IMG/VR virus record: IMGVR_UViG_3300044838_000030
Span: 1-34,965 of that record
DNA length: 34,965 nucleotides
Reading direction: 5' to 3' (one strand)
From: a virus
Shown here: positions 18,221 to 25,104 of the stretch, piece by piece
Position numbering within the stretch: the first letter of the stretch is position 1
How the letters are laid out: every line of letters begins with the position of its first letter
Program-made: the position numbers and the translations under genes
Notes under the pieces: model-generated
The model's database searches: none
Seen by the model: the letters and a program-made list of their open reading frames with translations, nothing else
Told to the model about the DNA's origin: nothing

Positions 18221-20687
18221 CGCAACCGCCGCAACCGCGAACCTGGGACGAGCCAAGTGGGACCCAGACGGCGACGGAGACGACGACTCCACCCCCGAAG
18301 GCGATACCGACAACTCTCACTGGGACAGCGGCGGCAAGCCCATCCTCGCTGCTTGGATGGCGGCCGGCAAGACGCCGCCAGTGATGCACCCCGAGAACGC
18401 GTCAGAACCTGACGGCGAGACCCGTGATCGTCTGCCGCGGGAAGACCTGGTCCGCGCGATTTCGGGCTGTGAGGTCCGAGACGCGCCCGCCGGCGACCCC
18501 AGCCCGGGGACGATGACCGGCCATCTCGCGGTCTTCAACCAGTGGTCAGAGATCAGCTCGATCCATGAAGGCCACTTCATGGAACGACTCGCTCCAGGCG
18601 CCTTCGACAAGACGCTCGAGGGCAAATCGCGGATGAAGGTCACCTTCAACCACGGCAAGGACCCGCATCTCGGTGACAAGGTGCTGGGAATCCCGACGGT
18701 GCTTGAGCCCGACGACCATGGCGTCAAGTACGAAGTCCCGCTTTTTGACACCGAGTACAACCGTGAACTCGCCCCCGGACTTAAAGCGGGCGCCTATGGG
18801 TCGAGTTTCCGTTTCAATGTCGTCCACGACGACTTCAACAAGCGCGCGAAGGTGTCCGACTACAACCCCAAGGGCTTGCCGGAGCGGACGCTCACTGAAG
18901 TCAATATGCAGGAGTTCGGCCCGGTCACGTTCCCGGCCTACCCCGGCGCCACGTCAGGGATGCGCTCACTGACTGACAAGTTCGTGCTCGGACGTTTCCT
19001 CGAGGACCCGGGCAAACTCGCACCTCTCGTAGATTCAATCGTTGACGGTTCTCAACACTCCGACACAAGCCGCGGTACTCAGTCCGCACTTGCTCCTGCG
19101 GAGCCGAAACAGGCCGTAGAGACCCAGCCGAAGCCACGGCGCCTCAAGCCTGTGGAACCACCTAAAACAGACATCAGCAGGAGCAAACCGATGACCAAGG
19201 ATGAGCGGCGCGACCGCATCACCGAACTCGAGACCTGGATTCGAGACACCAACGAGTCCTATCAAGACGACGCCATGCCAGACGAAGTCCGTCTGGACTG
19301 GGACAAGAACAACGACGAGCTCGATCAGCACCGCAAGGTAGTGGCCGAGCTCGAGGCGCGCGACAAGCGCGTCGCCGAACTGGCCGCGATCGCGGTGCGC
19401 AACGGCTCCGCAGAGGCGGGGACGTCGTTCGAGACGCGCGTCAACCGCGGGACCTTCCAGCAGATCAACCGGATGAGCGAAGGCGAGGTCTACGATCTTG
19501 AGTCTCTCACCCGCTCCAGCTTCATGAACCCGGAGCAGCTCAATCGCGAGATTACGGACCGGGCCAAGCGCGCCGTTGAGATGTCCCGGTTCCCGCATGA
19601 GCGGGCGAATCTGGAGTTCACGCAGGGGCACATTGAGGATCTGCTCAACTACTCCGACGGCCCCGGCTACCTCGGTCACCCCGAGATCGCCCGACGTATC
19701 CTAGTGACTGGCGGCCCGCGCTATCATCGGGCCTTCCACAAGTACCTCGCCAACCAGTCCCGGACTCCTGACGAAGAGCGCGCATTGTCGCTCGGCGCGG
19801 GCGCCTCGGGTGGGTTCCAGGTGGTCTACCAGCTGGACCCGACAATCATCCCGACCTCGAACCTCTCGGTGAACCCTTACCGTGAGATCGCCAACGTCGA
19901 GACCATCACGGGCACCAACGAATGGCGCGGTGTGACCTCGACGGGCGTCACCGCCTCGTACGGCTCAGAAGGACAGGAAGCAACCGACGGCACGCCGGCG
20001 CTGCTTCAGCCCGCCATCGTCGTGCAGACCGCGAACGTGTTCATTCCCTTCAGCATCCAGTATGGGCAGGACGTCGGCAACGTCGAGGGCCAGATGGCCG
20101 GCCTCATCCAGGACGCCAAGGACGACCTGGAAGCGGTCCAGTTCACCACCGGCCTCGGGACAGGCGTTGTCCCGCAGGGCGTCGTCGTGGGCGCGACCAC
20201 CACAGTCAGCACGGCCTCCGGCGGAACGTTCGCCATCGCTGATGTGTACGCAATGGAGAATGCGCTGGGCCCGCGTTTCCGGCCTCGCGCCTCGTGGGTG
20301 ATGAACCGCACCCTCTACAACCTGATCCGCGCATTCGACACCGCTGGCGGTGCTGGAATGTGGATCGGCTATCCGAATCCTCTGCAGGGTGGGATGCAAA
20401 ACAACGTCCCGCGCTCGGGGCGGCTGGGCATCAACCTGCTCGCGTACCCGACCTACGAGTGCTCGGCGGTCGACACTGCGATCACCACGACCCATCTCGA
20501 TGGGATCTTGGGCGACTTCTCGTATTACAAGATCATCGACCGGCTTGGCCTCGACATCGAGATCGCCCCGATGCTGTTCGGCGCCGCCAACAGGTTCCCG
20601 ACTGGCCAGCGTGGCTTGTACGCCTATTGGCGCAACAGCGCGAAGGTCTTGGCTGCCAGCGCGTTCCGCGTCCTCAAGATTCAGTAA
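18210..20687 (+). CDS. Prohead protease-major capsid protein fusion
   Basis: An 825-residue protein; start ATG 18210, preceded by GGAGAA. Residues 15-45 are very acidic (DPDGDGDDD, EF-hand-like). Residues about 100-255 are an HK97-type prohead protease: GHLAVFNQWSEI, His148 in TFNHG, Ser198/199 in YGSSFRF, and LTEVNMQEFGPVTFPAYPG. A Pro/Lys-rich linker (290-325) leads to a scaffold-like coiled coil (330-395), then an HK97-fold capsid protein (about 415-825: NPYREIANVETITG, YGSEGQEATDG, FIPFSIQYGQDV, FRPRASWVMNRTLYN, GLYAYWRNSAKV). An internal start at 19191 could give the capsid protein alone. The protease would cut itself and the scaffold away during maturation. Confidence 0.9.
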   Translation: MTADATAATANLGRAKWDPDGDGDDDSTPEGDTDNSHWDSGGKPILAAWMAAGKTPPVMHPENASEPDGETRDRLPREDLVRAISGCEVRDAPAGDPSPGTMTGHLAVFNQWSEISSIHEGHFMERLAPGAFDKTLEGKSRMKVTFNHGKDPHLGDKVLGIPTVLEPDDHGVKYEVPLFDTEYNRELAPGLKAGAYGSSFRFNVVHDDFNKRAKVSDYNPKGLPERTLTEVNMQEFGPVTFPAYPGATSGMRSLTDKFVLGRFLEDPGKLAPLVDSIVDGSQHSDTSRGTQSALAPAEPKQAVETQPKPRRLKPVEPPKTDISRSKPMTKDERRDRITELETWIRDTNESYQDDAMPDEVRLDWDKNNDELDQHRKVVAELEARDKRVAELAAIAVRNGSAEAGTSFETRVNRGTFQQINRMSEGEVYDLESLTRSSFMNPEQLNREITDRAKRAVEMSRFPHERANLEFTQGHIEDLLNYSDGPGYLGHPEIARRILVTGGPRYHRAFHKYLANQSRTPDEERALSLGAGASGGFQVVYQLDPTIIPTSNLSVNPYREIANVETITGTNEWRGVTSTGVTASYGSEGQEATDGTPALLQPAIVVQTANVFIPFSIQYGQDVGNVEGQMAGLIQDAKDDLEAVQFTTGLGTGVVPQGVVVGATTTVSTASGGTFAIADVYAMENALGPRFRPRASWVMNRTLYNLIRAFDTAGGAGMWIGYPNPLQGGMQNNVPRSGRLGINLLAYPTYECSAVDTAITTTHLDGILGDFSYYKIIDRLGLDIEIAPMLFGAANRFPTGQRGLYAYWRNSAKVLAASAFRVLKIQ
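19179..19193 (+). promoter_or_regulatory. Internal ribosome binding site before the capsid part
   Basis: AGGAG (19179-19183), seven bases, then ATG (19191) in frame with the fusion. This sits exactly in the linker between protease and scaffold/capsid domains. Use of it would yield a 498-residue capsid precursor in excess over the protease fusion. Confidence 0.6.
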
Positions 20688-20693
20688 CCGCAT

Positions 20694-20727
20694 AACAACC
20701 CCGAACTAGCGGAAAAGGAACGACATG
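20694..20727 (+). promoter_or_regulatory. Leader shared with the major tail protein gene
   Basis: The bases from AACAACCCCGAA through TAGCGG to AAAGGA and the ATG closely resemble those before the major tail protein (27330-27367: AACACGCCGCGAAG, TTAGCGG, AGGAGA, ATG). A common translation or mRNA-stability signal for highly made virion proteins is likely. Confidence 0.4.
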
Positions 20728-21303
20728 CCTACAACGACAGCACTCAGCACTCGCGACTGGTTGATGGCGGGGAAGCCCACCGGAACCTGGTACGAGAGCG
20801 TCCCCTATGAGAGCGTCAATATCGACCAGGCCATTGCGGCCTCGGGAGCGATGCTCACCGTCGCGGTGCCGATGTTCCAAGGGTCGGTGCTCACCAAGGT
20901 CACATTCGCAGTCGGGGCCACCGCGGCCTCGACGCCGACGCACAGCTTTGTCGCTCTCTACGGCCCCGGCGCGACCGTCCAGCCACTGCTGACGCAGAGC
21001 GCGGACGGCCTGACCACGGCTGCCGCTGCCAACACGCTGGTGACGGTGAGCTTCGCGACCGCTTACACAACCCCGACCACGGATGTGTATTACGTCGGGA
21101 TCAGCTACACCGGCACCGCGGCCCCATCGCTGCTCGGCAAGGCGGCTGGTCTCAACGCCACCCAGATCATCGCAGTGCTGGCCGGACAAACAACTCGTCC
21201 GCCGCTGGCCCAGACCTCTGGCAGCGCGCTCAACGGGACCGCTCCGACGACCGTGGCCACCCCGACCAACGTGCTCACGATCCCGTGGGTGGTCGTACAG
21301 TGA
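20725..21303 (+). CDS. Putative capsid decoration or head protein
   Basis: A 192-residue protein directly after the capsid gene with a good ribosome site (AAAGGA) and the shared leader. Beta-rich, few charges: VNIDQAIAASGAMLTVAVPMFQGSVLTKVTFAVGATAASTPTHSFVALYGPG, and a Thr/Ala-rich C-terminal half. The position after the major capsid gene and the strong leader suggest an abundant head-decoration protein. No family was recognised, so this is inference from place and composition. Confidence 0.55.
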   Translation: MPTTTALSTRDWLMAGKPTGTWYESVPYESVNIDQAIAASGAMLTVAVPMFQGSVLTKVTFAVGATAASTPTHSFVALYGPGATVQPLLTQSADGLTTAAAANTLVTVSFATAYTTPTTDVYYVGISYTGTAAPSLLGKAAGLNATQIIAVLAGQTTRPPLAQTSGSALNGTAPTTVATPTNVLTIPWVVVQ

Positions 21304-21362
21304 TCCTGCGGGAAGTTCCCGACCCGACCGAGCCGGAAGTGCCGGAACCAGTAGAGGCATAG
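21300..21362 (+). CDS. Micro-ORF, 20 aa, Pro/Glu-rich
   Basis: GTG 21300 overlaps the previous TGA and the stop lies one base before the next ATG (21364). The peptide is EVPDPTEPEVPEPVEA-like: charged, proline-rich, with a regular E-P pattern. It may serve mainly to pass ribosomes on to the next gene. It could also be a real short linker peptide. Confidence 0.35.
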   Translation: MILREVPDPTEPEVPEPVEA

Positions 21363-21363
21363 C

Positions 21364-21624
21364 ATGGCCAAAGGCGTCTTCATCGCCAACACATCCTTCG
21401 CGGCCGACATCGAGACGGGCAAGAAGGACGAAGAGGGCAACCCTATCCTCCGTCGCCACACAGCGTTTGTGGGGAAGAAGTTCGAGGGCGCCCATCCGCT
21501 GGTGAAGCTGGCCCCCGACTACTTCGACGCCGAGGACGGCACGTCACGCGTTATCGCCGCCGACGACAGCGGCAGTCCTGTCGAAGCCGCCACCGCCGCA
21601 CCGGGCGAGCTCCGCAACCGATAG
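21364..21624 (+). CDS. Small hypothetical head-region protein
   Basis: An 86-residue protein, ATG 21364. The N-terminal half has FIANTSFAADIETGKKDEEGNPILRRHTAFVGKKFEGAHPLVKLAPDYFD, and the C-terminus is acidic and Ala-rich. Small proteins of this look, with a charged core and the H-P-L-V-K-L-A-P-D-Y-F stretch, are common after the capsid gene in phages of high-GC hosts. A head-tail or ribbon role is uncertain. Its stop is followed by CAACCC. Confidence 0.6.
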   Translation: MAKGVFIANTSFAADIETGKKDEEGNPILRRHTAFVGKKFEGAHPLVKLAPDYFDAEDGTSRVIAADDSGSPVEAATAAPGELRNR

Positions 21625-21640
21625 CAACCCATTCCCTTCC

Positions 21641-21674
21641 TGAAGCCCGGGTCGCCCCCTTCGGCCCGGGTTCA
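21641..21674 (+). other. Strong hairpin between head genes
   Basis: TGAA-G-CCCGGG and CCCGGG-TTCA pair as a 10-base stem with one bulged G around a 13-base loop. No T-run follows, but a purine-rich ribosome site (GGGGGAGGG) does. It may be a weak terminator, an RNA processing site or a stability hairpin separating the capsid transcript from the next genes. Confidence 0.5.
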
Positions 21675-21686
21675 GGGGGAGGGATT

Positions 21687-22010
21687 ATGCAACAGCACCA
21701 CACCGGCGAGCAACTCCCGAACGGCGCGACGGTGACCTCGGTGGTCTTCGCGCAGCACCCGGACGGGACGACCGTCGAGGATGTGCGCGACTCCTTCGGG
21801 AATCGCTCGGTGCAAGCCATCGCAGCGGAAGGCAGCCCCGCATCGAACCAGGCCAAGCTCAAAGCTCGCGCCATCGCCGCGCTGACGAACAACGCGACGT
21901 ATCTCAGTGGCGGCGTTGCAGACCATGAGCAGGTGCAAGCCCTGACCCGTCAGGTGGACACGCTCATCCGGATCGTGCTGGCGCTCAGCGACACGACGGT
22001 GGGGACGTGA
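21687..22010 (+). CDS. Small hypothetical protein with helical tail
   Basis: A 107-residue protein with ATG 21687 and a strong ribosome site (GGGGGAGGG). The N-terminal half is beta-like (NGATVTSVVFAQHPDGTTVEDVRDSF); the C-terminal half is helical (AKLKARAIAALTNNATYL, EQVQALTRQVDTLIRIVLALS), perhaps oligomerising. It ends overlapping the methyltransferase start. Function not recognised. Confidence 0.6.
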   Translation: MQQHHTGEQLPNGATVTSVVFAQHPDGTTVEDVRDSFGNRSVQAIAAEGSPASNQAKLKARAIAALTNNATYLSGGVADHEQVQALTRQVDTLIRIVLALSDTTVGT

Positions 22011-22561
22011 TGCACGAAGCCGACTACTTCAATAACTACAGTGGCACTGGGAACTCCTACCTCGATGCGCCCCACTGGGTTCCTACCTTCGGCAACATTG
22101 CCGCCAAACTCAAGGAGCGGTTTCCAAAGGCGTGGTCGGTGCTCGACGCCGGCTGTGCCATCGGCTACCTTGTCGAAGCCTTCCGGGATTGCGGTGTCGC
22201 GGCGTGGGGCATCGACTCCAGCGAGTACGCCATCGCCAATGCTCGGCCCGGTGCCAAGGAATATGTCAAGCGCCAATCACTGACCGATCCAGTGGACGGC
22301 CACTATGACCTGTTGACCTGTATCGAAGTGCTCGAGCACATCCCAGCGCGAGACGCGGGCAATGCCATCGGCACGCTCTGTCAGGCGAGCGACAACATCA
22401 TCTTCACCAGCACGCCGCTGGATTTCGTCGATGTCACGCATGTCAACGTGCGAGCCGTGGAGTATTGGGTGAGCGCCTTCGCCGAGCAGGGGTTTGTGCG
22501 TGATCCGAGCTTCGACGGCAGCTATATCGTGGAATGGGCGATGCGGTTCGTCAAGGCATGA
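22010..22561 (+). CDS. Class I SAM-dependent methyltransferase
   Basis: A 183-residue protein; ATG 22010 overlaps the previous stop (GTG 22007 adds one residue). Motif I is VLDAGCAIGYL (44-54), the acidic residue after strand 2 is in WGIDSSEYA (66-74), and motif IV is YDLLTCIEVLEHI. The C-terminal DVTHVNVRAVEYWVSAFAEQGF is typical of the Methyltransf_23-like enzymes found with glycosyltransferases. It likely methylates a sugar or other small group rather than DNA, as no DPPY or target-recognition part is present. It is coupled by ATGA to the glycosyltransferase-like gene that follows. Confidence 0.8.
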   Translation: MHEADYFNNYSGTGNSYLDAPHWVPTFGNIAAKLKERFPKAWSVLDAGCAIGYLVEAFRDCGVAAWGIDSSEYAIANARPGAKEYVKRQSLTDPVDGHYDLLTCIEVLEHIPARDAGNAIGTLCQASDNIIFTSTPLDFVDVTHVNVRAVEYWVSAFAEQGFVRDPSFDGSYIVEWAMRFVKA

Positions 22562-23034
22562 CCGTGCTGGTGCCGTTCACCGCTCGCCACGTCGACACCC
22601 TAGCCGGCGCCCCGCCTGATGCCGAGTGGGTCTACGTTGGCGAAACGGCGCATTCCTACTGGGAGTGTCTGAGCGAATACTGGGAACGGGGCGAGGATCT
22701 CGTCATCATCGAGCACGACGTGGTCTGTCGGCCCGATGTGAGCCAAGCCTTCGCGAGTTGCCTGGAGCCGTGGTGCATCTTCCCTTACGATAACCACGAC
22801 GCGGCTGAGGCTGAGGCGTGGCGCAACATGCTCGGATGCACGCGCTTTCGGCGCGAGTTGGTGCGCGCTGTTCCCGACGCCGTGTCGAGCATCGAGCCGC
22901 AGCACCGCGACTACCACAACGTCTGCGACGGGATCGGCAACCACCTCCGTGCCCACGGAGCCACTCACCACTGGCACTCCCCTGCCGTCGTTCACCACCG
23001 GATGGCCATCGGGCATCTGGCCATCCGGGGTTAG
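22558..23034 (+). CDS. Glycosyltransferase-like protein, small GT-A type
   Basis: A 158-residue protein; ATG 22558 overlaps the methyltransferase stop. It begins with a strand (TVLVPFTARHVDTLAG), has WVYVGETAHSYWECLSEYWERGEDLVIIEHDVVCRPDVSQAF where EHDVV stands in for the metal-binding DxD, then WCIFPYD. The C-terminal half has conserved-looking His (DYHNVCDGIGNHLRAHGATHHWHSPAVVHHRMAIGH). This is shorter than a full glycosyltransferase but has the nucleotide-sugar half and an acceptor-like tail. Assignment rests on pattern only. A partner of the methyltransferase is likely. Confidence 0.6.
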   Translation: MTVLVPFTARHVDTLAGAPPDAEWVYVGETAHSYWECLSEYWERGEDLVIIEHDVVCRPDVSQAFASCLEPWCIFPYDNHDAAEAEAWRNMLGCTRFRRELVRAVPDAVSSIEPQHRDYHNVCDGIGNHLRAHGATHHWHSPAVVHHRMAIGHLAIRG

Positions 23035-23043
23035 ATAGCAGGG

Positions 23044-23706
23044 GTGATCTCGTACCAACTCGTGACGCCACCGGCCCAGGAGCCGCTCCTGCTGACCGAT
23101 GCCAAGCAGCATCTCCGGGTGGACGGCACCGCTGACGATTCGTTCATCCTCGAGCTGATCCGGGCCTGTCGCTTCCATCTCGAGCGCCAGTACGACATCG
23201 CCCTGATCACCCAGACGCTCCAACTCAATCTCGACTATTTTCCCTATTGGTGGCTCTGGCGGCGTTCCTCCTCGAACCTCATCTCCTGGTGGATGGACTC
23301 GACGTACTACACCCAGATCACGCTCCGCGGCCCGGTCTCGTCCATCGTCTCGGTGAAGTACGCCGACCCAACCGGCGCAGTGCAAACGCTCGATCCGTCC
23401 ATATATGCGCTCGATGCCTACTCGCGCCCGGCTCGTCTGGTGCCGGCTCTCAACAAGATGTGGCCGGTCACCGCACAGGGAATGGTCAACGCGGTAAACG
23501 TTCAGTTCATCACCGGCTTCGGGGCGGCGGACACCAACATCCCGAGCGATATCAAGGCAGCGCTCAAGATGCTGCTGGGTCACTTCTACGAGAACCGCGA
23601 AGAGGTGGTCACCGACGCCCGCGTGGCCGCGATCCAGATGCCCATCGGCGTCGACCGGATCATGCGCGCACATTCCGGCGTGGGTACTGGCTGGCTGGTC
23701 GCTTAG
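23044..23706 (+). CDS. Head-tail connector (gp6/adaptor-like)
   Basis: A 220-residue protein starting at GTG 23044. The N-terminal segment PLLLTDAKQHLRVDGTADDSFILELIRACRFHLERQYDIALITQTLQL is the hallmark of HK97 gp6-type adaptors. The middle has a strand-rich insert (ITLRGPVSSIVSVKYADPTGAVQTLDPSIYALD), and the end NIPSDIKAALKMLLGHFYENREEVV matches the final helices of the family. It forms the ring below the portal. It is followed directly by the head-closure gene. Confidence 0.85.
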   Translation: MISYQLVTPPAQEPLLLTDAKQHLRVDGTADDSFILELIRACRFHLERQYDIALITQTLQLNLDYFPYWWLWRRSSSNLISWWMDSTYYTQITLRGPVSSIVSVKYADPTGAVQTLDPSIYALDAYSRPARLVPALNKMWPVTAQGMVNAVNVQFITGFGAADTNIPSDIKAALKMLLGHFYENREEVVTDARVAAIQMPIGVDRIMRAHSGVGTGWLVA

Positions 23707-24081
23707 GTGGCAGCCAAGGTCGTCCCCAATGTCAAGGCTGGGACGCTCAACCGCAGGGTGACCTTGCAGGTCGCGAGCGCGGCCACGGACGCCGACACCG
23801 AGGCCGACACCGACGCGGGGATCACCTGGGCGGACTTCGCGACCGTCTGGGCTGCCGTCGAGCCGCTGGGCGGGACTGCGGTGGGCGCCCCGAACGCCAA
23901 TCTCCAGGGGGTGGTGACCTATCAGGTGAGAATGCGTTACCTGCCGGGCGTGACCAATGGGATGCGCGTCCACGAAGCGATCACCGGGCTCGACCTTGAC
24001 GTCCTGGCAGTAATCAATATCCAAGAGGCGCAACGGCAGCTGCATCTCGAATGCGTGCAGCGCCGCTACCCGCCGGTCTAG
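23707..24081 (+). CDS. Head closure/stopper protein
   Basis: A 124-residue protein, GTG 23707 directly after the previous stop. It shows the head-tail joining family pattern: GTLNRRVTLQVASAATD...GITWADFATVWAAVEPL, then YQVRMRYLPGVTNGMRVHEA, and LDVLAVINIQEAQRQLHLECVQR. These proteins (SPP1 gp16-like) close the connector channel before tail joining. Its end overlaps an antisense gene by four bases. Confidence 0.82.
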   Translation: MAAKVVPNVKAGTLNRRVTLQVASAATDADTEADTDAGITWADFATVWAAVEPLGGTAVGAPNANLQGVVTYQVRMRYLPGVTNGMRVHEAITGLDLDVLAVINIQEAQRQLHLECVQRRYPPV

Positions 24082-24290
24082 CGGTTTTGCCAGTCGCTCC
24101 AGGCGTTGTACGCGACGAGATGGGCCTCCATTCGGCTCCGAGCCGCATTGGTACGCTCGACGGCTTCCAGATAGCCCTCGCTCAGTCGGTGTTCGCTGAT
24201 CCAGAGTCCCATCTGGCGATCAGCGGCCAGCTCGTAGGCGTCCTCGGCTTCCCGAAGGTAGCGCCGCCACGCCTCCTCTGCGGTATCCAT
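24078..24290 (-). CDS. Small antisense helical protein
   Basis: A 70-residue protein on the minus strand filling the gap between two plus-strand genes. The whole sequence is a well-formed charged helix pair (TAEEAWRRYLREAEDAYELAADRQMGLWI, EGYLEAVERTNAARSRMEAHLVAYNAWSDW) with aromatic residues spaced as in a coiled coil. No good ribosome site or promoter was found upstream of ATG 24290. Because nothing on the plus strand is coding here, a real antisense moron gene is more likely than a shadow. Function unknown. Confidence 0.55.
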   Translation of the reverse strand: MDTAEEAWRRYLREAEDAYELAADRQMGLWISEHRLSEGYLEAVERTNAARSRMEAHLVAYNAWSDWQNR

Positions 24291-24298
24291 GGTTCACG

Positions 24299-24868
24299 GT
24301 GCGCGTTGTGGCGCGATTGCCAACGATTAGCTGCGTGATCCCCCACCTCCCGGAGCGTGACCCGGCACTCTACGCAGAAGCCATCGCCTCAGTGCGCGGC
24401 CAGACGCGGCTGCCCGATCAGTTGATCGTCGAGAGCGATCCCAACCACACCGGCTGCGCGGCCACGCTCAACCGTGCTCTCGAGCGGGTGGAGTGCGAAT
24501 GGATTGCGGTGCTCGGTGACGACGACTACCTTCTCCCCAATCATCTCGCTGTCCTCGAAGCCCACCTCGCGGCCGACGTGCTTTATCCGGACTTCCTCCA
24601 GCTCGGCGCCTTCCACGGCATCGGTGGCCCCTTCGACGAGACACGGCTGCGCGATGCCAACTACATCCCTGGTGGAGGGTCGCTGATCCGCACCGCTGCA
24701 GCTCGGATGGTGGGCGGCTGGTGCCGTCGCGATGATCCCGACTGGCATCAGTTCGAGGACTGGGTCATGTGGCTGCGTCTGCTCGACGCCGGCTGCTCGT
24801 TTGAGCACGTTCCGGTGACGACTTGGGCCTACCGGTTCGGAGATCACCAGACGGGCGGTCAGGTGTGA
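24299..24868 (+). CDS. Family 2 glycosyltransferase
   Basis: A 189-residue protein starting at GTG 24299. GT-A fold marks: TISCVIPHLPERDPALYAEAIASVRGQT (first strand and helix), QLIVESDPN, WIAVLGDDDYLLPNH with the metal-binding DDD (74-76), and the C-terminal acceptor-site pair ED in HQFEDWVMWLRL (153-154), followed by VTTWAYRFGDHQTG. It would transfer a sugar from a nucleotide-sugar donor. It is coupled to the zinc-ribbon gene and, through it, to the family 4-like glycosyltransferase. Confidence 0.85.
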   Translation: MRVVARLPTISCVIPHLPERDPALYAEAIASVRGQTRLPDQLIVESDPNHTGCAATLNRALERVECEWIAVLGDDDYLLPNHLAVLEAHLAADVLYPDFLQLGAFHGIGGPFDETRLRDANYIPGGGSLIRTAAARMVGGWCRRDDPDWHQFEDWVMWLRLLDAGCSFEHVPVTTWAYRFGDHQTGGQV

Positions 24869-25104
24869 TGGGCCAGTGGCTGCGTCCGCATCGCGGCCCA
24901 TCGACGCGTCTTTCCAAATATGCCTATGCGCTCAACGCGCTCGGTGAGGTGATCTGCCCTGGGTGTGGGCTGCACATGCCCATCCGTGTCGGCGGGACGC
25001 AACCGCTGATCTACTGCTCTGATCGTTGCAAGCAGAGGGTCTTCCTCCAAGGCGGTCGGCTGACACGCTCCGCTGTGCGCGAGATCATCGCGGCGATGGC
25101 GTGA
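24868..25104 (+). CDS. Zinc-ribbon protein between glycosyltransferases
   Basis: A 78-residue protein; ATG 24868 shares a base with the previous stop. A clear four-Cys ribbon: CPGCGLHMPIRVGGTQPLIYCSDRCKQRVF, the pattern often seen in small phage DNA-binding ribbons (CxxCG...YCSxxC). Basic residues precede it (RPHRGPSTRLSKYAYALNALG) and a helix follows (TRSAVREIIAAM). It overlaps the next start by GTGA. Why a ribbon sits between two sugar-transfer enzymes is unclear. Confidence 0.65.
   Translation: MGQWLRPHRGPSTRLSKYAYALNALGEVICPGCGLHMPIRVGGTQPLIYCSDRCKQRVFLQGGRLTRSAVREIIAAMA

Noticed and set aside
17105-18313. 402-residue minus-strand frame over the portal gene
   Set aside because: Arg/Gly/Asp-rich random-looking sequence opposite a well-supported portal protein.
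21641-21674. Classical intrinsic terminator
   Set aside because: The hairpin is strong but followed by GGGGGAGGG, not a T-run, and the next gene follows within 15 bases.
22010-22561. DNA methyltransferase of a restriction-modification or anti-restriction system
   Set aside because: There is no DPPY/NPPY motif or target-recognition domain; the sequence fits small-molecule or sugar methyltransferases.
22600-24045. 481-residue minus-strand frame over connector genes
   Set aside because: The translation is dominated by HDRGD-type low-complexity residues, typical of the antisense of GC-rich genes; the plus strand carries gp6-like and closure proteins.
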